Origin: Odontocerum albicorne
Lineage: Eukaryota > Arthropoda > Insecta > Trichoptera > Odontoceridae
Assembly: GCA_949825065.1 (NCBI GenBank)
Contig: OX463848.1
Span: forward strand, 39,353,380 to 39,417,379
Direction: 5' to 3'
DNA length: 64,000 nucleotides
Position 1 is the stretch's first letter; each line of letters begins with the position of its first letter. The position numbers and the translations under genes were made by a program. The notes beneath the pieces are model-generated. The model was not told the DNA's origin. It was given only the letters and a program-made list of their open reading frames with translations, and did no database searches. Of the stretch, positions 1-10,640 are shown piece by piece.

Positions 1-474
1 TTTTGGGCTTTGCAAAGTCTACTAGTTAGAACGGTTACCTTGCATCGCTTTGCTATGTCTGACAAGTAACTACTGGTTTTCAATTTTAGGCATGATTGTA
101 AACTATCGTCGGTTAATTTACTTCTTAACTTATTTTTCATTTGATTCGTGGAACAGAATGTTTGTTCGCATAAATAGGTAGAACCAAAGATTATGAGAAT
201 AGCAAATGCTTGTTCTTTTATTGTAACATATATTCCAGGCCAACTATTCCATGTATCAAATATAATTGTTTATATTTTAAGCATTTATTTCGCAGCTGTC
301 CACTTATGCTGATCAAATTGGAATTCTCTCTTTCGAACTATTCCAAGTGGCTGGTCAGATTTGTGAATTTGCTGCTCCACAGTTCCTTGCCTTGGGGAAG
401 CTGGAGTTGAAGAGTCGCAAATGCCTATGAAAAGAGCCGCATGCTGCTCGCGAGCCGCGGTTTGCCGACCCCTG
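1..474. mobile_element. hAT-type DNA transposon, right end (left part outside window)
   Basis: Read on the minus strand, the right edge starts CAGGGGTCGGCAAAC, a hAT-like terminus, followed by a GC-rich subterminal stretch (cgcggctcgcgagcag). DNA to the right resembles RTE-1, so the element probably inserted there. The other terminus and the target duplication lie outside the window. No transposase domain could be read, so it may be a non-autonomous copy. The left limit given is simply the window edge. Confidence 0.5.
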
Positions 475-778
475 GCATAGTAGATTTGTTTTCTCAGTCT
501 TTCATTATTCAATGATGACTTTATTCTATTATTTGGTATTCAAACTCACGTCACGTGTTATCCCTATGTGCAAGTCTTTCAATAACATTTCTTCGATTCC
601 TTTTATTTCTATTTAATGTCCACATTGACAAAATAAGAAACGAGGGAAAAACGAAAAAAATACGGATTGATAGAAGATGCACTGATTAAGATGAATAAGT
701 AACATGGGGATGAATCGGCCACGTAGAAAGAATGAGTGATGAAAAATGTACAAAATATATTCCATAACGGTAACACCG
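475..778. mobile_element. RTE-1 LINE remnants
   Basis: The first ~60 bases resemble the minus-strand RTE-1 block seen elsewhere (tttgttttctcagtctttcatt). From about 620 a plus-strand piece carries the weak RTE-1 signature of an aagatgaataag stretch followed by a cggccacg segment and gaatgagtgatg. Both are short and decayed. No open frame. Confidence 0.35.
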
Positions 779-863
779 TGGTTTTAGTTAGCACAAACGC
801 CTGCCTGGGTGTTGCGGGTCCGATATTTGAAAATTGAATTCCTATCTGGGGGAGTTAACTTAA

Positions 864-1573
864 TGGGATATTCTACTCTAGAGGCGTGAATTTCTAGCGT
901 TTTTTCAGACATAATAAAAAAAAAACAAAAAATATTTTTCGCACGCATTTTTTACAGTTTATTTATTGATGATTTGAGAATTTACAGAAACATTTTAAAT
1001 TTTTTTTTAAACTCAGGATGTTATTATCTGTTTATATCTTGTCATAAAAAAGGGGGGTTGAGCTGGTCGACATGATTAATGCCCTTCTGTAAATCTGAAA
1101 CAAAAACCATACACAGTCTCTTAATAAGAAATATGTCGTTATAGTTGGTACCAAAGAGAGAAAAAAATTTAAAAAATCATCAAAATGGCGTCAATTTTTG
1201 TACCCTTTTTTTCAAATATTTCAATATTTGTAAAATAGTATAAAAATTGGTTTTGAATTTTCCAAGGTAGGGATGATATAAAACATTCATCAAAGTTTCA
1301 TGCCAAATTTGAAGGCAATCGGTTGAATGGAACTTGCGATTTTGTGTCGACCAGGTCGAAAAATGTAGTTTCGATAAAAACGCGTTTAAAGTTTTGAGAT
1401 TATTGTCTGAGTCATACCAGTGCGGCGTAATTGCTGCCTCATTCATAGATATAACTTCGTAAATATTAAGAATTTTAAAATTTCCTTTTGAGAACATATT
1501 CTTAAAGATCTAAACTTTGAAAATATGCAAAAAAAAATAATTTATTTATAAATTTCTAGAGTAGAAAACCCCC
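864..1573. mobile_element. TTAA-target (piggyBac-like) non-autonomous element 1
   Basis: Flanked by TTAA at 860-863 and 1574-1577. Ends are inverted: the left reads tgggatattctactctaga and the right, reversed, gggggttttctactctaga, identical over the last 11 bases. Length 710 bp. No transposase frame; the 105-codon minus ORF inside has no recognisable domain. TTAA duplication is diagnostic of the piggyBac superfamily; the assignment rests on target site and ends only. Confidence 0.65.
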
Positions 1574-1577
1574 TTAA

Positions 1578-2222
1578 CCCTTTAACTGCCAAAAGCGTCT
1601 TAAGACGCATAATTTTCTGTGAACGGAGCGCCGCTCATACACAAATTACGTCTTAAGACGCGCCGTTTTAAATGGGATTTTACTAAAGAAAATAAATTAT
1701 TTAAAATGTACAAATATATTGAACACATAGTGGCATCTATTGTGAATATCTTTGCATACTTAGAATTGAAACAGAATTTGTTTTTACCACTTTAAACGTA
1801 AATTAAAGAGAGCTTTGTCGTCGGAACAACTGATGGCGCTCAGGGTTGTGTAATAGCCGTTTATTTGCCGGGATTTTTAGGAATCCCCGAATTTCTATCG
1901 ATGTTTTGCGTATATAATTTTTCGTCTACAGAGTACAGTTTTATTTCGTGTTCCATGTATAGCGGTTAATTACTTTTGACATATAATTTAGTTTTCATAT
2001 TTTCTATGACAAATTTTGTGACAACCCTGCACCATGAACAATTAATTTTATGATTATGGATAAATGACGGCACGACTGGCGCGCTCTTCATTTATTTGGT
2101 AAGTTTTATAAATAAACTTTATTACACTTTCAATAACGATATGTTTAGAAGGTTTTATTTTTGTCGTAAAATTCGCGGCGTGCTGGGTACCGCCATACAT
2201 GTACCTGCCGGCAGTTAAAAGG
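1578..2222. mobile_element. TTAA-target (piggyBac-like) non-autonomous element 2
   Basis: TTAA at 1574-1577 and 2223-2226. Terminal inverted repeats CCCTTTAACTGCC (left) and CCTTTTAACTGCC (right, reversed) match at 12 of 13 positions. The left subterminal region has two copies of the palindrome cgtcttaagacg (1596-1607 and 1649-1660), the kind of repeated subterminal site a transposase could bind. Length 645 bp, no transposase. It shares its left TTAA with element 1. Confidence 0.75.
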
Positions 2223-2344
2223 TTAAACATATTTTTGGTTGGCTAAATGAAATTGCCATATGCCAATGAAGCCGCCAGGTTGTGCTGTATGTAACGAAAG
2301 TGTAATATAATACATTCAAGTAGTATAAAAGGTTAGGCCATCAT

Positions 2345-3254
2345 GTTCTCTCGCAAAATCAAGGAAAGAGTGCCGTCAATGCCCTTATCCATCGGTGGTT
2401 GCCTGGTTGAGTGGCAGGACGTGGTTAAATACCTCAGCCTGCACCTCGACCGGTGACTGACGTGGAAAACCCATCTGAATACCATCAGACAGAAGGGTCA
2501 CAAGGGCATAGGGGCTATCAGTTCGATATTTCATCGACGCAGCTTCCTTTCACCCAAAAATAAACTCCTCTATAAAACCCTTAGTCGTCCTATCTTGATA
2601 TTATCTATCTATCCTATTACCTATGCTGCACCCGTTTGGGGTAGTGTGAGCAACACGGATCACCTGAAACTCCAGAGAGTGCAGAACAAGGCATTCAAGA
2701 TATCTTTTAACACCCATCCCAGAACAAACCTTACCCGACTTCACGCCGAACAGCGAGAAGAAACCTTGCAACACTACATCCTCGCTTGAACCGTGAAGTT
2801 CTATAAAAGTCAACAAAATCACAGCAATCCCTTAGTCGCTGCCCTGGGGGCTTACGAGAGTAAATCCGACCTACCCTTCCGTTATAAGCACAGGCTCCCG
2901 AAACATTATCTGTTGCCTGACTAGTCCACCTACAGTATTAGCTGGGACGACCAAGGTCTGAGAGAATGTGATGGAATACAAGTAGCCTGAGCGAGTGGAC
3001 TTGTTCATGCTAAATAATTAGTGTAAGAATTGTTATCTAGTTATAAGTAGTACCATATGTAGGTGTTAAATATTTCTAAGAAATCATATATTAAGATTGT
3101 AAAAACTAAAATAAAATGACATGTAGGAAAATAAGATGAAGTAAGTACATAAATTATAACATATAATGTAAGATTAGTTAAGTAATAAATGTGTATATAG
3201 GTATAGCCTTGACAAATGTTTGTGCAATATTTTAATTTGTTTAATAAAAAAAAA
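2345..3254 (+). pseudogene. JOC-1: jockey-like LINE, RT C-terminus and 3' UTR
   Basis: Frames from about 2,380 to 2,925 read as the C-terminal part of a non-LTR reverse transcriptase: KYLSLHLDR, then LTWKTHL, then NKLLYKTLSRPIL, YAAPVWG and LQRVQNKAF, the usual order after the catalytic palm. In-frame stops break it (for example before LTWKTHL and after the HYILA block). A ~320-bp AT-rich 3' UTR follows and ends in an A-run at 3,244-3,254. The 5' end is truncated. The same 3' UTR recurs at 29.4 and 44.0 kb on the minus strand. Once cytoplasmic RT/nuclear target-priming machinery; now dead. Confidence 0.8.
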
Positions 3255-3613
3255 GGTACGAAAAGTTTGGCAAGATCTAGAAAAATATTTTAGCAACAAG
3301 TCAAATCAAATTCTGAAAGAACGAAAATCCTTTATAATAGGAGAGTACGCATGATGAGGTGTATGAACATGCCGGAAGCGAAAGATGTGTTCCAGTATGG
3401 AATGAAATAGAGATCTGTCCTCTTTGTCTACCGTAATAGAGACATGTTGCAATCATGATAATGTCAATATGTATGAACAACGGTCAAATGAATTTTAAAG
3501 ATTTAAATTTTGTATGATGGAGGTGGATTCAAGAAATTTAGTAGCAGACCAATCAATATACGTGTATGATTTGCTCATGTACGTTTAACAAGAATGGTTT
3601 AGGTTTCCTTCCC
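3255..3613 (+). mobile_element. RTE-1 LINE 3' fragment and undefined flank
   Basis: The plus strand matches other RTE-1 ends: an aaaatcctttataataggaga segment, gaagcgaaagatgtgttcc, and a decayed ctaccgtaatagagacatg (elsewhere ctaccccgacagggacatg). The last ~120 bases before 3,614 show nothing recognisable. Confidence 0.5.
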
Positions 3614-3751
3614 TGTGATGTGTAACTAGTACACATTGCTTCTAATAACTTTAATATCTCTATAAATATAATAAATACTGGGTTCAGATTTTAGGCATTC
3701 CTCCGTAATATGGTACATTTACGCATTGAATGAAATAAATAATATTAATAA

Positions 3752-6700
3752 CTAGCTGTACCCGGCCACGCGTTGCTGTGGCTCAGTCTGGTTAAATGGA
3801 AAATAAAGAAAAGAGAAAGCACACGTTTCTAATATGTTTAATTTCACAATGCTTGTGGGTATACAATATTTTTTATGTCTTTCAGCCACTCTCAGTCTGT
3901 CGCGTTTATTGCCGTGCTCGCAAATGATCGCATCACTCCAAGAGGTCAATTCACGATATGATTTGAATTCAAATGAAAGATCGATTGCACTGAAAAAGAA
4001 GAAAGAAAGTTATAACAAAAACATATAAAATTGCGAAACATTAAAAAAGGAACTGAATAATATTGTTAAGTTCGTAAACGTCTTTGTTCTTGGCGGCAAC
4101 AATAGCTCGTTCACTCAGCCAATCGTGATTCTTATAATTGATTTGAATATTGGTAAATACTTTTTCAACCAATTCTTCTTTTGATGTCACAATCACTGAT
4201 ACAGCAGTATTTTCGCAAACGCGTCATTTTGACATAACGTGAAGAAAGCATTTAACGTTGTAGCCGGTGGATTCAGGGCTATTTGTTGCACATTTGCAGC
4301 TCTGAAATAAACGCGTTGTCCATTTTCTAGATGTACTGCTAAGTGAACAACAGCTGGACTTCGTTCATGTATGGGAAATGAAAGATTTCGCCATACAGCT
4401 TCATTGCTGCTTATGTATCTTCCAGCCTGATACTGTGCGATTTCATCGATATGTATGACCGCATTCCCATCCCGCATTCTGGTTGCACGCCAAAAACTAC
4501 CATGTAGCTGCCTTTATTCACGTATTGTACTTACAAATGTATTTGATCGATTTAACGGGGTTACAGTATTCCACGTTTATGTGCGCTTTGTATGTTTTTG
4601 ATAGCAAAAGCGAATATGCAATAACCCAATGGTTGTCTACTTTGATGTCACCATTTCACATTTGTATTGTTGCTAATTTCCCGCCATCTTCTGTTGATCT
4701 TCTTCTTTATAAAGGAAATCCATCGTTTCCTGTAACCGTGTTGGATACTTATGCTCGAGGATATCGCTTAGATCATTTTCCGTCTATCATGCATGGTGAA
4801 TTTGGATTCAGTGTACCGCAAGGTCCATGTATCATATATTTCGTCACAACTTCATGCAAATCCTTATCGACGTCGGCATCGGGTATTTCAGCGCACATTA
4901 CATTGTCGATTTCGTTTCAAGTGATTTTGTCATAGAGCCAGATTAGTACTATATGTGCATGTGGCCATCCTCTCTTTTGCTATTCCACTGAGTATATCCA
5001 GCAGCGCACAGACCGAAACACTTCATGTTTTACCATGAGCTGTTGTATATCGTCCCAAGCTGAATTGCATGTGAATGTAGTGAATAGGTCTGGACACCCG
5101 TAGTGACGAACATACGCAATTGCATATTGAGCATAATCATGCATATGACGTGGACTGCCTGTATATGAAGATGGCCAAATCGTTAGTCTTCAAACGTTAG
5201 TTGTATTACCGTCATTTACAACTGTATCTCGCAAATGAACGTATTCTTCAGAGCGAAGCTTGGTCTGATTCAAACGAATGAATATAAAACTAATTAAAAA
5301 ATCTCCATTTCTATATACGATTTGATATATTTTGAAATATAAACGTATAGATAAAATTAAATTCTATATAAAAAAGATACTTTTGATATTCCTAATGACC
5401 TATTTCAGCCACTATCAGCCTGTCGCGTACATTCTGTTGAGAACGAACCAGTTCTGAATCTGCAGAACGCGATCGCCGTGCTCGCAACCGTGCATCCTCA
5501 AGTCTGGCTACACGTCGTTCTGCTGCTTCCTCGAAATTGTGAAACATTAAGTTATGAGACAGTGAAATTCATCCTGGGGTCATATCAACCTGCACCTTTC
5601 CGTCCCCAATTTCCAGCAATTGATGTGAGAATATCTCAGCTGATCGATTGTTTTGCAGCTGGACACGCATTTGTCAAATATTTGTCCAATAGGAGTATTG
5701 TTAAGGAAATACAGAGATAATTGGAACGAATTAAATGTTAAGCAAAGAGAGAGATTATTGGAATTAATTAAATGTTAAGGAAAGACATTGCAAACTACGC
5801 ACGAATTAAATTTGGATGTGACATGTTTGGACGCGTCATTAATGAACAATAAATATCTATTCTAATAAATAGCAAGTTATTTAGGTAAATACATTAAAAA
5901 AAACAACAATGATGACAAATTAATACATCTTGTTACAAATAAGCAAAAATTTGTCAGTTCGTTTAAAATAAATATGACGTTTGTCAAAAATGTACATACC
6001 AGCATCACGTTGTCTCTGTGAAGCAAATAATCGCGTCACTCCAAGAGATCAATTCACGATATGATTTGAATTTAAACGAAAATCAATCAACACAATTAAA
6101 TTTTATCGCTAATTGAACAGAAAAATAAGTTAAAAAAACTAAGTGAAAAAGATAATCTTAGAGGTAGGTATGTTAACAACGCACATTATGAAATGAAAAT
6201 GGCGGATAAATTAGCGCAGATATTTATTATTGTTTATTATAAAAAATAAAAAAAAATAGTTTTTTCATCGAATTAAAAGAGACTTTCTTGAATTAAATTC
6301 CACAGAACCATTTCCTAATCCTAAAAAAAATCGTTAACAAATCGAAAAAAAGCAATGCATAAAATCAACTTTTCCTAGGAGCTAAGAAGTTTCACTTCTA
6401 CCACGCGAGAGTATCACGCATCTGTTTTTTTATACATATAAGTTATATTTATTTTAGCGATCCTCGATCTTTTTATACATGTAAGTTATATTTATTTTAG
6501 ATCTCTTTATACATATAAGCTATATTTGTTTTAGCGATTATATTTATTTTAACGATACTCAAAATATTTCAAAACAAATAAAATTTTAGTTGGATATTTT
6601 TTACAAATTTAGTATTAGTTCTGCCAAATATATTTCCTGCGCTTGCGCTATAAAGTCTAGACTCAGCCATATTAAGATTTTCTCAAGCTGCTATGACACA

Positions 6701-7140
6701 ATGGAACTTATCCTTATTAACACAAATTTTATTTTGACGTATCTTGGATTCTAACCTAATTTATCGTAGAATTATTATTCAACAGGAAATATTTATTATC
6801 AAACATAAAATTATTTTATATTTTATGTATATAGACTAAATCATTGAATATCAAATATTAATTACTAAACCTCGAAAATGCAATATGCTCAACTGTCATA
6901 ATATTTTGACAGTTGATATTCAATATTTGATATCTTTGTCCCCGACAGGTTCGCCTAGGTAATGTTGATTCTGATTTAAAAATTTTATTATATACACTGA
7001 TATATATATATAAATAAAAATCAAATAACATTTCCGTTGACGAATATTAACTTTACTCAAAATTTCAAAGCGATCGGTAGAGAACTTCCGGAGATTAGCT
7101 AGCAATAATTAACGAACATTTACATTTTTATTTATATAGA
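3752..7140 (-). mobile_element. Helitron (3.4 kb, internally deleted)
   Basis: On the minus strand the element starts TC (TCTATATAAATA) and ends CTAG (GGGTACAGCTAG). Near the 3' end is the hairpin GCCAC-agcaacgc-GTGGC. It sits between host A and T with no duplication, and the empty site survives at 47.5 kb. Coding remnants on the same strand show Helitron Rep and PIF1-like helicase. At 3.4 kb it is shorter than typical autonomous Helitrons. A sequence at 3,880-3,975 is repeated in part at 5,405-5,430 and 6,010-6,075, which suggests rearrangement. Confidence 0.85.
4060..5545 (-). pseudogene. Helitron Rep/helicase pseudogene
   Basis: Rolling-circle transposase remnants in minus-strand order. 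An Arg-rich N-terminal stretch (RRVARLEDARLRARRSRS) lies near 5,400-5,540. Then come SSYTGSPRHMHDYAQ and DLFTTFTCNSAWDDIQ, the conserved Helitron block. The HUH nuclease motif RGWPHAHIVL is near 4,945-4,980, and MCAEIPD and KYMIHGPCG follow. ORF 4193-4477 contains FPIHERSPAVVHLAVHLENG and PPATTLNAFF at the Rep-helicase boundary. Next to it at 4,070-4,190 is a late helicase motif, NHDWLSERAIVAAKNKDVYE, so most of the helicase is deleted. Stops and frame changes make it non-functional. Confidence 0.85.
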
Positions 7141-7596
7141 TAATTAGCACTTATCGGCCACATCAGAGATATTTTGTGAAAATCGGGAATAAATTCACCA
7201 ATACAATCAAACGTGTGCCAGTGTGTGTTGTAGGTATATTCATTTTAAAAAATCTCTATGGGTGAGAAGCGACGCTATCACGTCTCACTCTCACTCTACT
7301 TCGGTATATGGGAACGCAAGAAATAGTATCTCAGTTCGCTCACTTCTCTCGCTTCAGTAGCTCGCGGGCATCCATTTGAAGTGGTCGCTTCGCCCGTTTT
7401 GTGAACGTCGGCCGATGTTTTTTTCATGTTTTCAGCAATAAAATTTCAATTATTATCACTTTTGACTTCAAATTTAATTAATTCAAGCGATTGCCTATGA
7501 ATATTCTTATTTTTCCGATTTTAAATCTCTTATTTTTACATGTGTATTGATGTGCATTGAATACACAGCACCGGAACGCGCTGATTTTTTAGCACA

Positions 7597-8129
7597 GGAA
7601 GGGATAGGTTAAAAGGTTTCTTGCAAGGATATATATAATTAAGCGTAGATTTGTTCTTTCTACCTACCCCAATAGGGACATAGCGTGATGGCGTTATTGA
7701 TGATCACGTTTCGCTGCCATTCATCAGACGTGAACTTTTCTTTTAATATTTTAGCCGCTTTAGATTTCGCAAACCTCAAGAAGTGTCTAAGAATAAAATA
7801 AAATAATAAATTGGAAATAAAAAAATAAAAGATCTCACCGCAATGTGTGTCGGCCAGTAAAAAAATTAAAAGACCTCCCCGCAATGTGTGTCAGTCAGTA
7901 AAAAAAATAAAGTTATAATTTTCCATCGCCACGAGCAAGACGAAACCGTGAAATCTAGATTTTATTGTAATTGTTTATTTTTATTATGAGTGGAGATTTG
8001 AAGTGCTCCCAGATATTTCAAGAATGATGGACCAGAATTTGTCAACCAGTGGCACTTGTTTAGAAATGAAAAGTATATTTTGATAAATTGTAACAAATAC
8101 TGTTCATAAGTAAATGTGTGCTATAAATA
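7597..8129. other. No gene; RTE-1 tail scrap and a short duplication
   Basis: Around 7,660-7,690 is a plus-strand RTE-1 end (ctaccccaatagggacatag, gtgatggcg). At about 7,825-7,915 a ~40-bp A-rich unit containing cgcaatgtgtgtc occurs twice. Nothing else is recognised. Confidence 0.45.
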
Positions 8130-8310
8130 CTATCATTGGGTAGATATTGAGAACAGTTCTTCAAATTCTTTCACTTCCTCCGCACCACTACGTCTCGTCA
8201 TGCACAAGTTCCTATTATTCATACTTCTCACATTACCTTCTTTTGAATTCCGGTCCACTAGATCCAGCAGCGTTTTCGTCAGTCTATTTCTTCCACGCAC
8301 ACCTTGCACC

Positions 8311-8880
8311 TGTGATGTGCATGGCCGCGGAGCAACGCACTGGACTTCCGTGCGCGAGTTCACCGGTTCGAACCCCTCGAATGACAGGCATTTTTTTTCA
8401 CCTGGCATAAGGATACGTATGATTTCGATCATATCTTCTTCTTCAACTTTTTGTAGACTCAAGAGTCTGCTACTACAGGATTGTCCTCTTGTTATGCTGA
8501 GCTCCAGCTATATCTCCATCGTTTCGGGGGTCTCCCTGGTGGACGCCGTTCATCCGGTACCCCATGCAGAGCTATGTATGGAATTCTTGTGGAATTCATT
8601 CCTTGTACATGTTGGTACCAGTTTCGTCCATGCTGTCGTCCCCAGCTGACCACATATTGGACGTCACAGACCTCAAAAAAAGAAAAAAAACATGCCGGAG
8701 TGTTCCGATCGTCTCACATCAGGTGTGCCATCAGATCCAGTACAACGGTATTGCCAGTGAGTTTGCTGGTGCACAGCGGATCACTAACTTAAAAAAAACT
8801 CCATAGCACAGTTTTGCTTTCCAACTGAATTGACGTTGGAGTGGAGAGGGGAACCTCAACTACAAAGCCCAGCAAGATCA
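8311..8880 (+). mobile_element. SINE-1 copy, interrupted by LINE-5
   Basis: The head (8,320-8,385) includes the B-box-like ggttcgaacccc and a gcactggacttccgtgcgcg segment shared with the copies at 30.3, 32.1 and 32.6 kb. The body resumes at about 8,676 with aacatgccggagtgttccg and runs through ccaactgaattgacgttgga to ctacaaagcccagcaag. tRNA-derived by its pol III-like head; no coding capacity. It lies in RTE-1 and carries LINE-5 inside. Confidence 0.65.
8435..8675 (-). pseudogene. LINE-5 C-terminus
   Basis: The minus strand reads WGRQHGRNWYQHVQGM, then ERRPPGRPPKRWRYSW, then stops and ends in a Lys-rich (gaagaagaa) tail. It matches the plus-strand copy at 44.3-44.6 kb (RRRFWNEHV, RPPGRPPKRWKDSW). 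Inserted inside SINE-1, so it is the youngest layer of this nest. Confidence 0.6.
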
Positions 8881-9130
8881 GGACGCACATCTGTCTTGTA
8901 TACTCGCTTAGTATTTTTTTCATCCTTCATTCTCTTCACGTGTCCAAACCATCTGTGATCTGCGTTCTTCATCTTACTACTGGAAATATCCATTTCGCCT
9001 TTCAGCATACATTGACACTCCACCAATGCTTGCAGACATCTCCACAGCATTAATTTGACTTTTATGTTTCTTCTACCAAGTCTAACTTTCACTTATATAC
9101 GTGCACGTCAAGGTAGGTACCACCACAGTA

Positions 9131-9334
9131 TTATGTTTTGTAATTTTTGCGTGACTGGTCTTACTTTTTTTTACTATACTCAGCCGGTAAAACAAAGATG
9201 GATCATTCGAATGGGACTAAATGTCATCTGGAGGTAAAATATCCTCCCATTCGGATCTCCCCCACAGGTATTTACCTTTTTAGATTCATAATTTTAGATA
9301 AATCAGAAGTCTCTCACTATGTCCCACAAGAGTT
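9131..9334. other. Unassigned spacer
   Basis: It contains a loosely symmetrical stretch around ggatcattcgaatggga and cccattcggatctcc. No feature assigned. Confidence 0.3.
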
Positions 9335-9564
9335 CTCACAATTTTTTACTACCTACTCCTCCTACAAGCTCAAGTACTCAAACTTCTGTCGCAATAACAA
9401 CAACCACGCTCCGATCTGTCTCAATTTTTCGCACCATTTTGCCTTTATCATGTGTACATTGGAGCCAAATAGGCATATTGCCTTTTGGCTAAAAATGTAC
9501 AAACTCTAGGGATTATGAAAATTTGATCAGTTGCCATGCGTTTCATGTGCCTTTTACCGAGTTT
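9335..9564 (-). pseudogene. JOC-4 LINE, second C-terminal fragment
   Basis: It closely parallels the end of the adjacent JOC-4 ORF: caagctcaagtactcaaact, a run through ccacgctccgatc, and gagccaaataggcatattgc all recur at 10,040-10,180. Frame decayed. It lies directly beyond the tail of the first copy. Confidence 0.6.
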
Positions 9565-10037
9565 GTATTTTATTTTTATTTATTTATTTATTTTACACAT
9601 GACAAGAAATATACATAATTTGCGAAAAAACAACAGCTAATTTAATTCGCACACACAATTTTAATGGATCTGGGTTTGTTGCCTTTCATTTGTCGTATCC
9701 CCAGTAAACTAGGATTTTGCCTGTATCTCACTGAGGACATATAGCATGAAAAAATAAATCGATACTTCTTTCCGATTTTGGATTATGTAAAACTCCGTTG
9801 CGCATTCTCATCAACCTGACAAACAGTGACACTCAATTACATATGTATAACATACATCACGCGAAATCAAACTCATCACACTTCATCACTCCAGACAGAC
9901 CAAAACATTCATCCCATAATATATCGCACACAATCATAAAGCAAAAAAAAAAACACTTATACAAAAATATAAACATAAAACAACAAAAAGCACCACACTC
10001 AAGAGCTCACACAAACCTCTTCCACAAGTCATTCCTC
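9565..10037 (-). repeat. JOC-4 LINE 3' UTR
   Basis: Follows the JOC-4 stop codon on the minus strand and ends in an (aataa)n-like tail (9,565-9,597 on the plus strand). The block tttgttgcctttcatttgtc plus ccccagtaaactaggatttt recurs at 57.3 kb (plus) and 62.05 kb (minus), defining at least three copies. Confidence 0.75.
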
Positions 10038-10640
10038 TTACAAGCCCAAGCACTCAAATTCCTGTCGCAATAACAACCACGCTCCGATCGACTGCCTAAA
10101 TGGTTTTCCTCCCTTTACCTTTATTGTATTCGGCACGCCATTGTATGTAATGGGAGCCAAATAAGCATATTGCCTTTGGGCAAAAGAGGTTTTAACTCTA
10201 GGGATGGTGAACATTTCATTAGTTTCCATGCGTGTCATGTGTGTCTGCTGAGTCTGCATCTTCCCTTCCTCTCGATGGTAGTGGCAGAGAATGGATTTGA
10301 GATGTAAATTGGCTATGTTCAGGACCTGATACTCTCTGAAAAGCTCCGCCGTGGGATACCGAGCAGGAAGTTTATTAATTATTTTCACAATCATTTTTTG
10401 GGAAAACTGCAATATTTGTTTTTGGGTTAGTGTGCATCTCCCCCAAACTGATATACCGTAAGAAAGTGCATATGTCATAGGAGCCAACGATATTATATTT
10501 TTATTAAATATAATATCGTTGGTCATTTCTGACATTACATCATTTCCATACAATTCGTACATTGTGCGTAGCCTGCGGAACATTACGGAATAATTTTCTC
10601 CACTCCTCAAATTATTTTGGACTTAGTATCATTCTCTGTC
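10038..10640 (-). pseudogene. JOC-4: CR1/jockey-like LINE RT C-terminus
   Basis: An open 190-codon minus-strand frame (start 10610, stop 10038) reads as the region after the RT palm: YALSYGISVWG, then ILQFSQKMIVKIINKLPAR, AELFREYQVLNI and LKSILCHYH, ending RQEFECLGL. The YG..VWG element is where jockey/CR1-type RTs carry YA..VWG. The catalytic domain is missing (5' truncation), so the protein cannot work. No frame damage in this part, so it is younger than most LINE pieces here. Confidence 0.75.
10484..10522. repeat. Perfect 17-bp inverted repeat inside JOC-4 coding sequence
   Basis: Left arm 10484-10500 (ccaacgatattatattt), loop ttatt, right arm 10506-10522, perfectly complementary. It lies within the open JOC-4 frame, encoding around DIIFNKNIIS. 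Confidence 0.9.

Larger units (their letters stand above)
779..2315 (+). mobile_element. SINE-2 copy split by two TTAA elements
   Basis: The head (779-863) retains acgcctgcctgggtgttgcg, matching the tRNA-like head of the 13.0-kb copy. The tail (2223-2315) has ttggttggctaaatgaaattg and ends gtaacgaaagtgtaatataa, matching the SINE-2 tail. The 1.36 kb between them is two TTAA-target elements. Head and tail rejoin at TTAA in an order consistent with the intact copies. Confidence 0.6.
3614..7596. repeat. Dispersed repeat AB, copy 1 (interrupted by Helitron)
   Basis: Segments 3614-3751 and 7141-7596 together match one continuous ~584-bp stretch at 47,376-47,959, so the DNA between them is a later insertion. 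Ends read TGTGATGTG and AGCACA. A GC-richer core (around 7,260-7,410) is well conserved between copies. The class is unclear: TG...CA ends suggest an LTR, but I see no matching target duplication; ccttccctgtg and cacaggaaggg at the edges are loosely inverted, which suggests a MITE instead. Confidence 0.6.
8130..9130 (-). pseudogene. RTE-1 LINE C-terminus, interrupted by SINE-1
   Basis: Minus-strand coding resumes on both sides of an insertion. Between 9,092 and 8,880 it reads DHRWFGHVKRMKDEKNTKRV. Between 8,310 and 8,133 it reads GVRGRNRLTKTLLDLVD, then EGNVRSMNNRNLCMTRR. This is the post-RT tail typical of insect endonuclease-reverse transcriptase LINEs (GHV..RM, then a GR.RGRP-like block). 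Stops are present. The copy is 5'-truncated. Confidence 0.65.

Noticed and set aside
4483..4935. 150-codon plus-strand ORF
   Set aside because: It is antisense to the Helitron Rep sequence, whose conserved motifs read on the minus strand.
6845..6940. AT-rich inverted repeat (gaatatcaaatatt / aatatttgatatc and caactgtca / tgacagttg) in the Helitron
   Set aside because: Real as a sequence, but AT-rich and imperfect with no known role at that place; not promoted to a finding.
8116..8649. 177-codon plus-strand ORF
   Set aside because: It crosses three nested TE pieces on the antisense of two of them; no domain.
9798..10073. 91-codon plus-strand ORF rich in His, Lys and Ser
   Set aside because: Antisense to the JOC-4 3' UTR and coding end.
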